A DNA stretch of 64,000 bases, taken from GCA-002726655 sp046582185 (GTDB lineage: Bacteria > Pseudomonadota > Gammaproteobacteria > Pseudomonadales > Azotimanducaceae). The notes beneath the pieces were generated by a model. It did not search any database, was not told the origin of the DNA, and saw only the letters and a list, made by a program, of their open reading frames with translations. The position numbers and the translations under genes are program-made. Shown here piece after piece: positions 25,655 to 35,958 of the stretch; positions within the stretch are counted from its first letter, which is position 1, and each line of letters starts with the position of its first letter. Where the stretch lies: positions 106,479-170,478 of the forward strand of contig JAYGEX010000005.1 in assembly GCA_046582185.1 (NCBI GenBank), in the 5' to 3' direction.

Positions 25655-27178
25655 ATGAGCAAAGACATACTGCTAGTAGTAGAATCAGTTTCTAACGAAA
25701 AAGGTGTGCCGGAAGAGATTATATTTGAGGCGCTGGAGTTGGCGCTGGCTATCGCAACCAAAAAGCGTTACACCGAAGATGTGAATCTTAGAGTTGCCAT
25801 CGATAAAAGCACGGGAGAATATTCGACCTTTCGGTGTTGGGAAGTTGTGGCCGATGATTACTCGGAATCGGAGGAAGTTGGCGAAGAGGAACCAAAATCT
25901 CCAGATGCCCTGATTAGCCTCACGGAAGCAAAAGAAAAAGATGCGAGCCTGGAAATTGGCTCCTCCTATGAGACTCCGGTTGATTCAGTCGAATTTGGCC
26001 GCATCGCGGCGCAGGCTGCGAAGCAGGTAATAGTCCAGAAAATTCGAGAAGCAGAACGTGCACAGGTTGTCGAAGCCTATAGAGATCGTGTAGGTGAATT
26101 GATCAATGGGCAGGTTAAAAAAGTAACACGCGAAGCTGTCATTATGGATCTGGGTAACAATGCAGAAGCACTGCTGCCACGAGAAGAATGGATACCAAGA
26201 GAGACATTTAGAGTTGGCGATAGACTCAGGGCCTTGTTGGCAGAAGTCCGCCCTGAAGCACGCGGCCCGCAGCTGGCATTGACCAGAATATCGTCGGAAA
26301 TGTTAATTGAATTGTTCAAGATAGAAGTACCGGAAATTTCTGACGGCGTTATTGAAATATTGGGTGCAGCGCGGGATCCAGGATCACGTGCAAAGATTGC
26401 GGTCAAAACGAATGACGGCAGGATTGACCCTATTGGTGCCTGCGTTGGCATGAGAGGTTCCAGGGTCCAGGCCGTATCTGGTGAGCTCAGCAATGAGCGA
26501 ATCGATATTGTGTTGTGGGATGACAATATTGCACAGCTGGCAATTAATGCCATGTCTCCTGCAGAAGTTGCGTCGATCGTGATTGATGAAGAAACCAAGA
26601 GTATGGATATTGCCGTTACAGAAGAAAATCTGGCGCAGGCGATTGGCCGTGGTGGGCAAAATGTAAAACTTGCCAGTGAGCTGACGGGTTGGAATCTCAA
26701 CATCATGACCGAGGAAGAAGCCAGTGAGAAGCATGATCAGGAATCAGGCTCAATAATTGAGACATTCATGGAACAGCTGGATGTCGATGAAGATGTTGCT
26801 GTTGTGTTGGTTGAGGAAGGGTTTACGAGTCTCGAAGAGATTGCCTATGTCCCCATCGCCGAAATGTTGGCGATTGAAGGCTTCGACCAGGATATTGTCG
26901 AGGAGTTAAGAAGTCGGGCGAAGAATACGCTGACAACTTTGGAACTGGCAAGTGAAGAAGAAATCGGAAAGATCGAACCAGCTGCTGATTTGCTGGAGAT
27001 GGATGGCATGGATGCTCGTGTTGCTTACCAGCTAGTCGCTATTGGTGTGATTACAATGGAAGACCTGGCAGAGCAGGCTATCGATGATCTTATCGACATC
27101 GAAGATATGACGGAAAAACGTGCAGGCGAGCTGATTATGACTGCTCGCGCACCGTGGTTTGCGGAAGAAGATGATTAA
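25655..27178 (+). CDS. nusA: Transcription termination/antitermination factor NusA
   Basis: NusA binds RNA polymerase and modulates pausing, termination and antitermination. The 507-aa protein has the N-terminal polymerase-binding domain (1-135, starting MSKDILLVVESVSNEKGV), an S1 domain (about 140-205), two KH domains (DPIGACVGMRGSRVQAV and AQAIGRGGQNVKLA) and two acidic C-terminal repeats, as in E. coli. An acidic insert near 70-85 is longer than in E. coli. I chose the ATG at 25655, preceded by GAGG; an ATG five codons upstream is also in frame. Confidence 0.97.
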   Translation: MSKDILLVVESVSNEKGVPEEIIFEALELALAIATKKRYTEDVNLRVAIDKSTGEYSTFRCWEVVADDYSESEEVGEEEPKSPDALISLTEAKEKDASLEIGSSYETPVDSVEFGRIAAQAAKQVIVQKIREAERAQVVEAYRDRVGELINGQVKKVTREAVIMDLGNNAEALLPREEWIPRETFRVGDRLRALLAEVRPEARGPQLALTRISSEMLIELFKIEVPEISDGVIEILGAARDPGSRAKIAVKTNDGRIDPIGACVGMRGSRVQAVSGELSNERIDIVLWDDNIAQLAINAMSPAEVASIVIDEETKSMDIAVTEENLAQAIGRGGQNVKLASELTGWNLNIMTEEEASEKHDQESGSIIETFMEQLDVDEDVAVVLVEEGFTSLEEIAYVPIAEMLAIEGFDQDIVEELRSRAKNTLTTLELASEEEIGKIEPAADLLEMDGMDARVAYQLVAIGVITMEDLAEQAIDDLIDIEDMTEKRAGELIMTARAPWFAEEDD

Positions 27179-27216
27179 GTGCTAATGAGCTTAATTGACT
27201 AATTGAGGAAGACTAG

Positions 27217-29814
27217 ATGGCGGATGTAACAGTAAAACAACTGGCAGAGACGATTGGCACGCCCGTTGACCGCTTATTGCTGCAAATGCAAGAGGCGACC
27301 CTGTCTCAATCAAATGAAGAAGATCTCGTTTCTGAGGATCAGAAAGAGACCTTGCTGTCGTTCCTGAAGAAAAGTCATGGTGACACCGGTGGTGCACCAA
27401 AGAAGATTACCTTAAAGCGACGTACATTGAGTACCTTGAAGACCGGTGGGTCTGCAGGGCGTGGCAAGACTGTGAATGTTGAAATTCGCAAGAAGCGTAC
27501 CTATGTGCGGCGAGCCACTCCCGAGGGTGAAGCTGCCACAACATCGACAGCAATGATTCCGGAGCCGGAAGAGGCTCCAGTTGAGGTGGTTGAGTCGCCG
27601 GAAATGAAGGCGGAACGTGAAGCGGAAGAGCTGAAAGTAAGGCGCCGTGCAGCAAACGCAATGATTGAAGCGGAAGCTGACAAGCGGCGTACTGAGTCGG
27701 CGGAAAAAGCCGCCGCAGAACTGGCAGAACAAAAGGCAAAGGAAGTGCTTGAAAAGCAGAAAGCTACTTCTGCCGATGGCAAGAAGGCTGATGCTTCTGC
27801 CGATGATTCGCTTGCCGAAATTAGTTCAAGAAAGGACAAGCGGGATCGTCATGATCTAGATGAAAATGATGGCAAGCAGAAAAAATCGAAGCATGGGAAC
27901 AGAAGGCGAAGACAAGAGCTGGCGGGTTCTGTTGACGGCGGTGCCCGACCTTCCTCGCGAGGCAAGTCGACCCTTGGGCTTGCATCTGGATCAAGGCCTA
28001 AGCGGGCTGCTGGTAAACGGCATATCAGTTCTCAGCACAAGTTTCAGGCGCCGACCGAAGATAAGCAACGTGAAGTTGAGCTGGGTGAGACAATTACGGT
28101 TCAGCAGTTATCACAGCGTATGTCTGTCAAGGCAACTGATGTCATCAAGTCTCTGATGGGACTAGGTGTGATGGCAAATATTAACCAAACGGTTGATCAG
28201 GACACCGCGAGCCTGGTGGTGGAAGAATTTGGACATATCATAAAACTTATGGATGCGAACGCAGTTGAAAAGACCATAGAAGGAGAATTGGTCTATGAGA
28301 ATGAAGCAAAACCAAGGGCGCCTGTTGTTACCGTTATGGGTCATGTTGATCATGGTAAAACATCGCTGCTCGATTACATTCGAAAATCCAGGGTTGCCAG
28401 CGGTGAGGCCGGTGGTATCACGCAACATATTGGCGCCTACCGGGTAGAAACCGCTAAAGGCGAAATTTGCTTTATTGATACGCCTGGCCACGCCGCGTTT
28501 ACAGCAATGCGTGCTCGCGGTGCAAACGCTACCGACATAGTCATTCTTGTGGTTGCTGCAGACGACGGTGTAATGCCGCAAACGGAAGAAGCAATCCAGC
28601 ATGCAAAGAACGCCGGTGTGCCGCTGATTGTTGCCATCAACAAAATGGATAAAGAGGGTGCGGATCTTGATCGCGCCAAGAACGAACTGGCTGCAAGGGA
28701 AGTGATCCCGGATGACTGGGGCGGCGACACTCAGTTTGTGCCAGTATCGGCCATCACCGGCCAGGGTATGGACGATTTGCTTGAAGCGATTAATTTACAG
28801 GCTGAGCTATTAGAGCTGACTGCGGTTGAAGACGGACCGGCTCAAGGCGTCGTCATCGAATCTGAACTGGATAAAGGAAGGGGTCCGGTTGCGACGCTAC
28901 TTATCCAGAATGGTACTTTGAAGCAAGGTGACATAATTGTTGCCGGCGAACAATTCGGGCGGGTCCGTGCGATAAATGATGAGGATGGGCAGCGGGCAAA
29001 AACTGCAGGTCCTGCGACACCGGTCTCTGTACTTGGTTTGAATGGAACTCCGGCAGCTGGTGAAAATTTCATGGTTGCCAAAGACGAAAAGCGAGCCAGA
29101 GAGCTTGCTGAACTACGTAGTGAACGCGCGACAGAAGAAAGGCTCGCGACCCCGGCAATTAGTCTCGACAATTTGTTGGAAAGCTTCAGCCTTACTGAGA
29201 CCAACCTGCTTAATATCGTAGTGAAGGCGGATGTGCGAGGTTCACTGGAGGCAATTGTCACCTCGCTGAAGGAAATCGGTAACGATGAAGTTAAGGTTAA
29301 TATTGTTGCCCAGGGTGTTGGCGGAATCACTGAGTCAGACGTTACCCGTGCAAGTACATCCGGTGCCATTGTATTTGGTTTTAATGTTAGAGCGGATAAC
29401 TCAGCGAAGAAGTATGTAGAAAGAGAAGGCCTGGATTTACGATACTACAAGGTTATATATGATCTGCTGGATGATGTTAGAGATGCGTTAACAGGTATGT
29501 TGTCACCTGAAATTCGCGAAGAGATTGTCGGCATAGCAGAAGTACGTGAAGTATTTGATAGCAAAAGTCTTGGTACTATCGCCGGTTGTATGGTGACCGA
29601 AGGTACGGTCTCTCGAAGTAAGAAGATCCGAGTACTGAGAGACCATGTCGTCATCTATGAAGGTGAATTGGAATCATTGCGTCGATACAAAGATGAGGTC
29701 AATGATGTTCGAAGTGGTGTTGAGTGCGGTATCGGCGTTAAGAACTACAACGATGTAAAAGCGGGAGATCAAATAGAAGTCTTCGATTCCCGCGAAGTCG
29801 CAAGAAAACTATAG
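27217..29814 (+). CDS. infB: Translation initiation factor IF-2
   Basis: IF-2 is the GTPase that places fMet-tRNA on the 30S subunit. The 865-aa protein has an N-terminal IF2 domain (VKQLAETIGTPVDRLL), a long charged and Ala/Glu/Lys-rich linker (about 60-290), a second IF2N domain, and the G domain with GHVDHGKTS near 377, DTPGHAAF and NKMD. Beta-barrel and C-terminal domains follow. A good GAGGAAG site precedes the ATG. Confidence 0.98.
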   Translation: MADVTVKQLAETIGTPVDRLLLQMQEATLSQSNEEDLVSEDQKETLLSFLKKSHGDTGGAPKKITLKRRTLSTLKTGGSAGRGKTVNVEIRKKRTYVRRATPEGEAATTSTAMIPEPEEAPVEVVESPEMKAEREAEELKVRRRAANAMIEAEADKRRTESAEKAAAELAEQKAKEVLEKQKATSADGKKADASADDSLAEISSRKDKRDRHDLDENDGKQKKSKHGNRRRRQELAGSVDGGARPSSRGKSTLGLASGSRPKRAAGKRHISSQHKFQAPTEDKQREVELGETITVQQLSQRMSVKATDVIKSLMGLGVMANINQTVDQDTASLVVEEFGHIIKLMDANAVEKTIEGELVYENEAKPRAPVVTVMGHVDHGKTSLLDYIRKSRVASGEAGGITQHIGAYRVETAKGEICFIDTPGHAAFTAMRARGANATDIVILVVAADDGVMPQTEEAIQHAKNAGVPLIVAINKMDKEGADLDRAKNELAAREVIPDDWGGDTQFVPVSAITGQGMDDLLEAINLQAELLELTAVEDGPAQGVVIESELDKGRGPVATLLIQNGTLKQGDIIVAGEQFGRVRAINDEDGQRAKTAGPATPVSVLGLNGTPAAGENFMVAKDEKRARELAELRSERATEERLATPAISLDNLLESFSLTETNLLNIVVKADVRGSLEAIVTSLKEIGNDEVKVNIVAQGVGGITESDVTRASTSGAIVFGFNVRADNSAKKYVEREGLDLRYYKVIYDLLDDVRDALTGMLSPEIREEIVGIAEVREVFDSKSLGTIAGCMVTEGTVSRSKKIRVLRDHVVIYEGELESLRRYKDEVNDVRSGVECGIGVKNYNDVKAGDQIEVFDSREVARKL

Positions 29815-29841
29815 GCAATCGACTAGTCGATTGAAATTTAG

Positions 29842-30219
29842 ATGCCAAGGGAATTTAGTAGAGGAAGAAGAATAGCCGACCTGATTCAACGGGAGTTGGC
29901 TATTTTGGTCCAGCGGGAAATTAAAGACCCGCGGATTGGTATGATCACCATTAACGAAGCAAAAGTGTCCAGAGACCTGGCGTTTGCCGATGTCTATTTT
30001 ACCATGTTCCCTGAAGATGGGGCGGAAGCTGCGGAAGAAGTTCTTAATAATGCAGGCGGTTTCTTGAGAAGCCAGCTGGCGAAGATTATGTCGACGCGAA
30101 CAACGCCGAAGCTTCGCTTTCACTATGACAGTACAATTGTTAATGGCGCTAGAATGTCCAAGGCCATCGATGACGCAATTGCTTCGGATGTGACTAAATC
30201 GAGTGGTTCCGAAGACTGA
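29842..30219 (+). CDS. rbfA: Ribosome-binding factor A
   Basis: RbfA is a KH-like factor for 16S rRNA 5'-end maturation. The 125-aa protein starts MPREFSRGRRIADLIQRELA and has the KDPRIGMITI and VYFTMFPED motifs and the PKLRFHYDST segment. It lies between infB and truB in the standard order. Confidence 0.95.
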   Translation: MPREFSRGRRIADLIQRELAILVQREIKDPRIGMITINEAKVSRDLAFADVYFTMFPEDGAEAAEEVLNNAGGFLRSQLAKIMSTRTTPKLRFHYDSTIVNGARMSKAIDDAIASDVTKSSGSED

Positions 30220-30220
30220 T

Positions 30221-31162
30221 ATGGGAAGAAGGTCACGTAAAGGTCGTTTGGTGAATGGCATTTTATTGCTGGACAAACCCCATGGAATGACTTCAAATGG
30301 CGCCCTTCAGGAAGCCAAGAAGTTATTTGGCGCAGCCAAGGCAGGCCATACTGGCAGTCTGGACCCCCTGGCAACGGGTGTATTGCCGCTTTGCTTTGGC
30401 GAAGCGACAAAATTTTCCCAATTTCTCCTCGATGCAAACAAACGTTATGTGACAACGATCAAGCTGGGCATTGTCACGGCAACGGGTGACGCCGAGGGTG
30501 AGGTATTAAGTACCAGGAAAGTCCCGGAGATTTCAAGTTCCAAGCTGGAAAGCGTCCTTGAAAAATTTCGCGGCGAAATTTCGCAAATCCCTTCAATGTA
30601 CTCGGCGATAAAGGTCAATGGGCAGCCGCTCTATAAGCTGGCCAGGCAGGGCATCGAAATCGAGAGAAAGAGTCGCCAGGTGACAATATTCAATCTGGAA
30701 CTTTTGATTCAGAGTAGCGATGAGCTGGAGTTGGATATTTCCTGCAGTAAAGGTACTTATATTCGTAGCCTTGCAGAGGACATTGGTGAGGCATTGAATT
30801 GCGGTGCACATGTCATCGCTTTGCGGCGATTGGAGTCAGGCCCCTTCGGCATAGAAGAGACTTACTCTATGGAAGAGTTAAGGCGATTGAAGGATTCGGG
30901 AGGCGTGAAAGCTCTCGATGAGAAGTTATTACCAGAGAGTGCATCCGTTGATGATTGGCCTTCGGTAAAACTTACTGAAGTAACCGCGTCGTATTTGACG
31001 CAAGGCCAGCCGGTGCAAGTTTCCAATGCGCCAACGAGAGGCTGGGTAAGAATTTTTTCAGAAGCTCGAAACTCAGAGAATGAAGATGAAACATTTCTCG
31101 GAGTTGGAGAGATTCTGGAAGATGGAAGGATCGCACCACGACGGCTTGTTGTGTTGCAATAA
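30221..31162 (+). CDS. truB: tRNA pseudouridine(55) synthase TruB
   Basis: TruB makes pseudouridine-55 in the T loop of tRNAs. The 313-aa protein has NGILLLDKPHGMTSN, the catalytic Asp in HTGSLDPLATGVLP near 47, YVTTIKLGIVTATGDAEGE, and the C-terminal PUA-like domain. I chose the ATG at 30221, two bases after rbfA ends; a GTG at 30203 inside rbfA is in frame but less likely. Confidence 0.96.
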   Translation: MGRRSRKGRLVNGILLLDKPHGMTSNGALQEAKKLFGAAKAGHTGSLDPLATGVLPLCFGEATKFSQFLLDANKRYVTTIKLGIVTATGDAEGEVLSTRKVPEISSSKLESVLEKFRGEISQIPSMYSAIKVNGQPLYKLARQGIEIERKSRQVTIFNLELLIQSSDELELDISCSKGTYIRSLAEDIGEALNCGAHVIALRRLESGPFGIEETYSMEELRRLKDSGGVKALDEKLLPESASVDDWPSVKLTEVTASYLTQGQPVQVSNAPTRGWVRIFSEARNSENEDETFLGVGEILEDGRIAPRRLVVLQ

Positions 31163-31311
31163 CGAGGTTTTTACTTGTTTCAGTAGTGGCATAGGTTGCC
31201 ATGGAGCCGGAAAGGACTTTTAACATTTCGTGAGGCATCTGCAAATATGCGCGGGTGTTCTCGCATATGGTCACATTGGTGGCTTAAGCATATTAATTGG
31301 AGAAATATTTA

Positions 31312-31581
31312 ATGGCATTATCTACAGATATAAAGGCTGAAATTGTTAAGGATTATGGTCAGTCAGAAAACGACACGGGATCCCCCGAAGTCCAGGTTGC
31401 ATTGTTAACTGCAAATATCGAAACCCTAACAGAGCATTTCAAAGAGCACATTCACGATCACCACTCAAGAGTTGGGTTGTTGAGGATGGTAAGTCAGCGA
31501 AGGAAGTTGCTTGATTACTTAAAGCGTAAAAACGCTGGACGCTATGCAGAGTTGATTAAACGACTCGGCTTACGTCGATAG
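31312..31581 (+). CDS. rpsO: 30S ribosomal protein S15
   Basis: S15 is a primary 16S rRNA-binding protein. The 89-aa protein has ALSTDIKAEIVKDYG, NDTGSPEVQVALLTANI, the HDHHSRVGLLRMVSQRRKLLDYLK core and ends RYAELIKRLGLRR. The ATG at 31312 has a GGAG site; an in-frame start five codons upstream is not needed. It has its own leader of about 150 bp and precedes pnp, as in E. coli. Confidence 0.98.
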   Translation: MALSTDIKAEIVKDYGQSENDTGSPEVQVALLTANIETLTEHFKEHIHDHHSRVGLLRMVSQRRKLLDYLKRKNAGRYAELIKRLGLRR

Positions 31582-31744
31582 TTGGAGTCTGTCCAGTATG
31601 GAATCCACGGATACCACTTCCTTTGCGGAGGCTTGAAATTGCAGCTTGGTTATTGCAAACATAGTCTCCTTAGCTGCGGTTCCCGGAGGAATTACTACAA
31701 GGCAAGAACGAGTTACATCAGTAGAAATGGAAATGAGAAATAGA

Positions 31745-31763
31745 CCCGCAAATTGGTTGCGGG
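31745..31763 (+). promoter_or_regulatory. Hairpin in the pnp leader
   Basis: CCCGCAA (31745-31751) pairs with TTGCGGG (31757-31763) around ATTGG, 22 bp before the pnp start. In E. coli a leader hairpin cut by RNase III mediates PNPase autoregulation. Position and strength fit such a role, but it is an inference. Confidence 0.5.
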
Positions 31764-31785
31764 TGAGCTTGAATTGGAGAAAAAA

Positions 31786-33918
31786 TTGAATTCAATAAAC
31801 AAAAAATTTATGTATGGGGAGCACGAAGTAACCCTGCAAACTGGCAAGATTGCCAGACAGGCAACAGCATCAGTCGTCGTTAGCATGGCTGATACCGTTG
31901 TACTAGTTGCCGTTGTTGGCAGAAAAGAAGCAAAGCCGGGACAGGATTTCTTTCCTCTGACGGTTAATTACGAAGAAAAGACATATTCAGCAGGGAAAAT
32001 TCCCGGTGGGTTCTTTAAACGTGAAGGCCGCCCTTCGGAAAAAGAAACGCTGACATGCAGATTAATTGACCGCCCAATTCGCCCTCTGTTTCCGAAAGGA
32101 TTCATGAATGAGGTACAGGTGACTTGTCAGGTAATCTCAGCGAATAAGGACATTGATCCAGATATTCCTGCAATGATTGGTGTTTCAGCGGCTCTGTCTC
32201 TTTCTGGCATCCCCTTTGCTGGCCCAATTGGAGGTGCAAGAGTTGGCTTCACAAAGGATGGCTACTTGTTGAATCCGGGTTATGAAGCGCTCGCAGGCTC
32301 TGATCTTGACATGGTCGTTGCTGGTACTGAATCAGCCGTTTTGATGGTTGAGTCTGAAGCCAAAGAGCTCACGGAAGATCAAATGTTGGGTGCTGTATTG
32401 TTCGCCCATCAGGAAATGCAGGTTGTCATTAAAGCTGTTAATGAACTTAAAGCTGAAGCAGGTAAAGAAGCCTGGGAATGGAAAGCCCCCGAAGTAAATT
32501 CTGTCTTGCTTGAGCAGGTTTCTGAAAAATTTGGCAGCGGCATTGCCGAAGCCTATAAAGTGACAGACAAGATGGATCGTCAAAACCTTCTTGGAAAACT
32601 TCGCGACGAGGCTGTTGCTGAATTTGTAACAGAAGATGGCTCAGATGCCGACGATGTCAAAAGCATCTTCGCAGGAATTGAAAAGAAAACAGTTCGGCGC
32701 GCCATTGTTGCAGGCGAACCACGCATTGACGGACGGGATACGAAAACAGTTCGGGACATTAGTGTTGAAGTGGGCATTTTGCCAGGAACTCACGGTTCTG
32801 CACTATTTACTCGAGGCGAAACTCAAGCGATTGTAACGACGACTCTTGGATCCATGCGTGATTCTGCGATTATTGATGCACTAAGTGGTTCCTACAGGGA
32901 CAACTTCTTACTGCACTATAATTTCCCACACTACAGCGTTGGTGAAACTGGCTTTTCTGGCGGCCCCAAGCGCCGGGAAATTGGTCATGGTCGTTTAGCG
33001 CGACGTGGCATTGCAGCAGTATTACCGACTTCAGAAGATTGGCCATATACCACTCGCGTGGTGTCAGAGATTACCGAATCAAATGGTTCATCCTCTATGG
33101 CCAGTGTTTGTGGGGCTAGTTTGGCCTTGATGGATGCTGGTGTTCCTCTGAAGGCGCCGGTTGCTGGTGTGGCAATGGGGCTGGTTAAAGAAGAAGACGG
33201 CTTTGCTATCCTGACCGATATCCTTGGTGATGAAGATCATCTTGGTGACATGGACTTTAAAGTTGCCGGTACTGCGACAGGTATCACAGCGCTTCAGATG
33301 GATATTAAAATCCAGGGTATCACCGAAGAGATTATGGATGTTGCACTTGAGCAAGCACGCGAAGCTCGCCTACATATCCTTGATGAAATGAATAAGGTAA
33401 TAGGCCGATCCAGAGAAGGTGTATCCGAGAATGCGCCAGCAATGGTTACCATGCAGATCGATTCTGACAAGATTCGTGACGTGATTGGTAAAGGCGGTGC
33501 AACAATTCGTTCAATTACTGAAGAGACCGGGGCGACTGTTGATATCGATGACAGCGGCACGATTACCATCTTTGGTGAAGGTGCTGCATCACGTGACGCA
33601 GCAGTCGCGATGATCGAGTCAATTACAGCTGAAGCTGAAGTAGGTAAGATCTACAACGGCAAAGTTGCGAAGATAGCCGACTTTGGTGCCTTCGTCACCA
33701 TCCTTCCAGGTAAAGATGGACTGGTTCACATTTCACAAATCGCAAAAGAGCGAGTTGAGAAGGTGACTGATTACTTGAGTGAGGGACAGGAAATCAAAGT
33801 GATTGTCCTTGACGTCGACCGTGGCCGAATCAAGCTTTCCATTAAAGAGCTTCCCGAGGAAGACAGCGCAGCTGCTGAAGAATCCGAGACGGAATCGGAT
33901 GAGGCAGAAGCCGAGTAA
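31786..33918 (+). CDS. pnp: Polyribonucleotide nucleotidyltransferase (PNPase)
   Basis: PNPase is a phosphorolytic 3'-5' exoribonuclease and degradosome partner. The 710-aa protein has two RNase PH domains (1-210 and 310-540; second with SGSYRDNFLLHYNFPHYSVGE), a KH domain (KIRDVIGKGGATIRSI) and an S1 domain (GKVAKIADFGAFVTILPG). I chose the TTG at 31786, because GGAG lies 6 nt upstream (31776-31779) and it aligns with the family start; a longer frame opens at 31753. The C-terminus is acidic. Confidence 0.97.
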   Translation: MNSINKKFMYGEHEVTLQTGKIARQATASVVVSMADTVVLVAVVGRKEAKPGQDFFPLTVNYEEKTYSAGKIPGGFFKREGRPSEKETLTCRLIDRPIRPLFPKGFMNEVQVTCQVISANKDIDPDIPAMIGVSAALSLSGIPFAGPIGGARVGFTKDGYLLNPGYEALAGSDLDMVVAGTESAVLMVESEAKELTEDQMLGAVLFAHQEMQVVIKAVNELKAEAGKEAWEWKAPEVNSVLLEQVSEKFGSGIAEAYKVTDKMDRQNLLGKLRDEAVAEFVTEDGSDADDVKSIFAGIEKKTVRRAIVAGEPRIDGRDTKTVRDISVEVGILPGTHGSALFTRGETQAIVTTTLGSMRDSAIIDALSGSYRDNFLLHYNFPHYSVGETGFSGGPKRREIGHGRLARRGIAAVLPTSEDWPYTTRVVSEITESNGSSSMASVCGASLALMDAGVPLKAPVAGVAMGLVKEEDGFAILTDILGDEDHLGDMDFKVAGTATGITALQMDIKIQGITEEIMDVALEQAREARLHILDEMNKVIGRSREGVSENAPAMVTMQIDSDKIRDVIGKGGATIRSITEETGATVDIDDSGTITIFGEGAASRDAAVAMIESITAEAEVGKIYNGKVAKIADFGAFVTILPGKDGLVHISQIAKERVEKVTDYLSEGQEIKVIVLDVDRGRIKLSIKELPEEDSAAAEESETESDEAEAE

Positions 33919-33944
33919 ATTTTGTTATGTAAATGGCAAATATA

Positions 33945-33968
33945 AAGGGGACGAAAGTCCCTTTTTTT
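33945..33968. terminator. Terminator after pnp, also usable by acs
   Basis: GGGGAC-GAAA-GTCCC followed by T7 on the plus strand. The minus strand also has T residues after the stem, so it may serve both convergent genes. Confidence 0.88.
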
Positions 33969-34017
33969 GGATCTGATTTTTTTTGCTGAGGTCGAGCATC
34001 AGCTGTGAGGCAGCTCG

Positions 34018-35958
34018 TTATCCGGTAAGCGGGCTGTTTTTAATCAGGTCATCCACAACACCAGGGTCGGCCAGCGTACTGGTATCACCAAGACTGTCCA
34101 GTTCGTTCTCGGCAATTTTGCGAAGAATACGGCGCATAATTTTCCCGGAGCGGGTCTTGGGCAATCCAGGCGCCCATTGGATAATGTCTGGTTTTGCGAT
34201 TGCGCCAATTTCAGTTCGCACGAGTTGATTGAGTTCCTTCATCAACTCGTCGCTGCCTTCGATATCATGCATTAAGGTCACATAAGCGTAGATACCTTGC
34301 CCTTTGATTTCGTGGGGGAAGCCGACAACGGCTGCCTCGGCTACTTTTTCATGGAGTACCAGGGCGCTCTCAACCTCGGCGGTACCCATACGATGACCGG
34401 AAATATTCAGGACGTCATCTATTCTGCCGGTTATCCAGTAGTAGCCATCTTCGTCGCGCCGAACGCCATCACCTGTTAGGTAGTAGCCTTTGAAAGCGGA
34501 ATAGTAAGTTTCAATACAACGCTGGTGGTCTCCATAAACAGAACGGATTTGTCCGGGCCAAGATCTATCGATAGCAAGAATGCCGGAGCCAGGACCTTCG
34601 ATAACATTGCCGTCGTTATCCAGAATAACCAGACTAACGCCGAAGAATGGCCTGGTCGCCGAGCCGGGTTTCAACGCGGTTGCACCGGGTAGTGGTGTTA
34701 TCATGATGCCGCCAGTTTCCGTTTGCCACCATGTGTCGACAATCGGGCACCTCTGTTCACCGACTTTATGATAATACCACTCCCAGGCTTCCGGATTGAT
34801 TGGCTCGCCAACGGAACCAAGAAGCCGCAATGAGTCTCTTGATGTACTGTCCAAAAATTCATTGCCTTGTGCCATCAGCGCACGTAGTGCGGTTGGTGCG
34901 GTGTAGAAAATATTAACCTTATGTTTGTCGACGATCTGCCAACATCTGGATGCGTCCGGGTACGTTGGTACGCCTTCAAACATGAGCGTTGTCGCGCCAT
35001 TGGCCAGTGGCCCGTATACAATGTAAGAGTGCCCTGTTACCCAACCAACATCGGCGGTACACCAGTAAATGTCTCCATCTTGATAATCGAATACGTACTT
35101 ATGCGTCATCGCAGCGTGAAGTAGATAGCCCCCGGTGGTATGAAGCACACCCTTGGGTTTCCCGGTTGAGCCTGAGGTGTAGAGGATGAATAGCGGATCT
35201 TCGCTGTCCATATGTTCGGGATCACAATCTGCAGATTCAGTTGCGCATGCATCGTGATACCAGATATCGCGATCATCTTTCCAGGCGATCTCGCCACCGG
35301 TACGCTTAACAACTATTACCGTGTGCACATCAGGACATTTCTCCAGTGCCGTATCTGTATTGGTCTTTAAAGGAATTGGGCGAGCGGATCGAATGCCCTC
35401 ATCAGCAGTAATGACCGTCTGGCAATCTGAATCGAGAATTCTGTCTTGTAATGCCTGGGGGGAAAATCCGCCAAATACGACTGAGTGAACTGCGCCAATT
35501 CTCGTACAGGCTAGCATTGCGTAAGCAGCCTCGGGAATCATTGGCATGTAGATGCAAACCCGATCTCCCTTTTTGACGCCCCGGGACTTCAAGACATTGG
35601 AAAGGCGGCATACATGTTCATGCAATTCCTTATAGGTAATTTTTGCATCATCCGCTGGGTCATCACCTTCCCAGATGATGGCCGTTTGCTGCCCACGTTC
35701 GGGCAAGTGGCGGTCAATACAATTATAAGATGCGTTCAGTGTCGCGCCTATAAACCAGCTTACCTTGCCTTCGATGAAGTCTGATTCCGACAGCTTGTTC
35801 CATGGCGTATACCAATCGAGGAATTTATTTGCCTGTTCCGGCCAGAACTCTTCCGGATGCTCAATGGATGCCTTATACATATCAAGGTATTGGTCGTTAT
35901 TAATAAGTGCGCGAGCCGCGGCTTCAGAACTTACTGGATATGTTTTAACTTCGGACAT
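34018..35958 (-). CDS. acs: Acetyl-CoA synthetase
   Basis: Acs activates acetate to acetyl-CoA through acetyl-AMP. The 646-aa protein has the AMP-binding P-loop YTSGSTGKPKGV near 265, the WWQTETGG motif near 413, the hinge and YYLTGDGVRRDEDGYYWITGRIDDV region, and the C-terminal acetylation-site Lys in TRSGKIMRR near 610. The ATG at 35958 has an AGGAGGG site; a longer in-frame start is possible but unsupported. The leader just upstream of the ribosome site reads AGAAATAATC, an A-rich stretch of the type bound by Hfq/Crc in Pseudomonas (speculative). Confidence 0.97.
   Translation of the reverse strand: MSEVKTYPVSSEAAARALINNDQYLDMYKASIEHPEEFWPEQANKFLDWYTPWNKLSESDFIEGKVSWFIGATLNASYNCIDRHLPERGQQTAIIWEGDDPADDAKITYKELHEHVCRLSNVLKSRGVKKGDRVCIYMPMIPEAAYAMLACTRIGAVHSVVFGGFSPQALQDRILDSDCQTVITADEGIRSARPIPLKTNTDTALEKCPDVHTVIVVKRTGGEIAWKDDRDIWYHDACATESADCDPEHMDSEDPLFILYTSGSTGKPKGVLHTTGGYLLHAAMTHKYVFDYQDGDIYWCTADVGWVTGHSYIVYGPLANGATTLMFEGVPTYPDASRCWQIVDKHKVNIFYTAPTALRALMAQGNEFLDSTSRDSLRLLGSVGEPINPEAWEWYYHKVGEQRCPIVDTWWQTETGGIMITPLPGATALKPGSATRPFFGVSLVILDNDGNVIEGPGSGILAIDRSWPGQIRSVYGDHQRCIETYYSAFKGYYLTGDGVRRDEDGYYWITGRIDDVLNISGHRMGTAEVESALVLHEKVAEAAVVGFPHEIKGQGIYAYVTLMHDIEGSDELMKELNQLVRTEIGAIAKPDIIQWAPGLPKTRSGKIMRRILRKIAENELDSLGDTSTLADPGVVDDLIKNSPLTG

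Noticed and set aside
31613..31695. Possible fourth copy of the dispersed element in the rpsO-pnp gap
   Set aside because: Ends resemble it (ACTTCCTTTG and AGGAATTAC), but the length (about 83 bp) and the interior do not match well enough.
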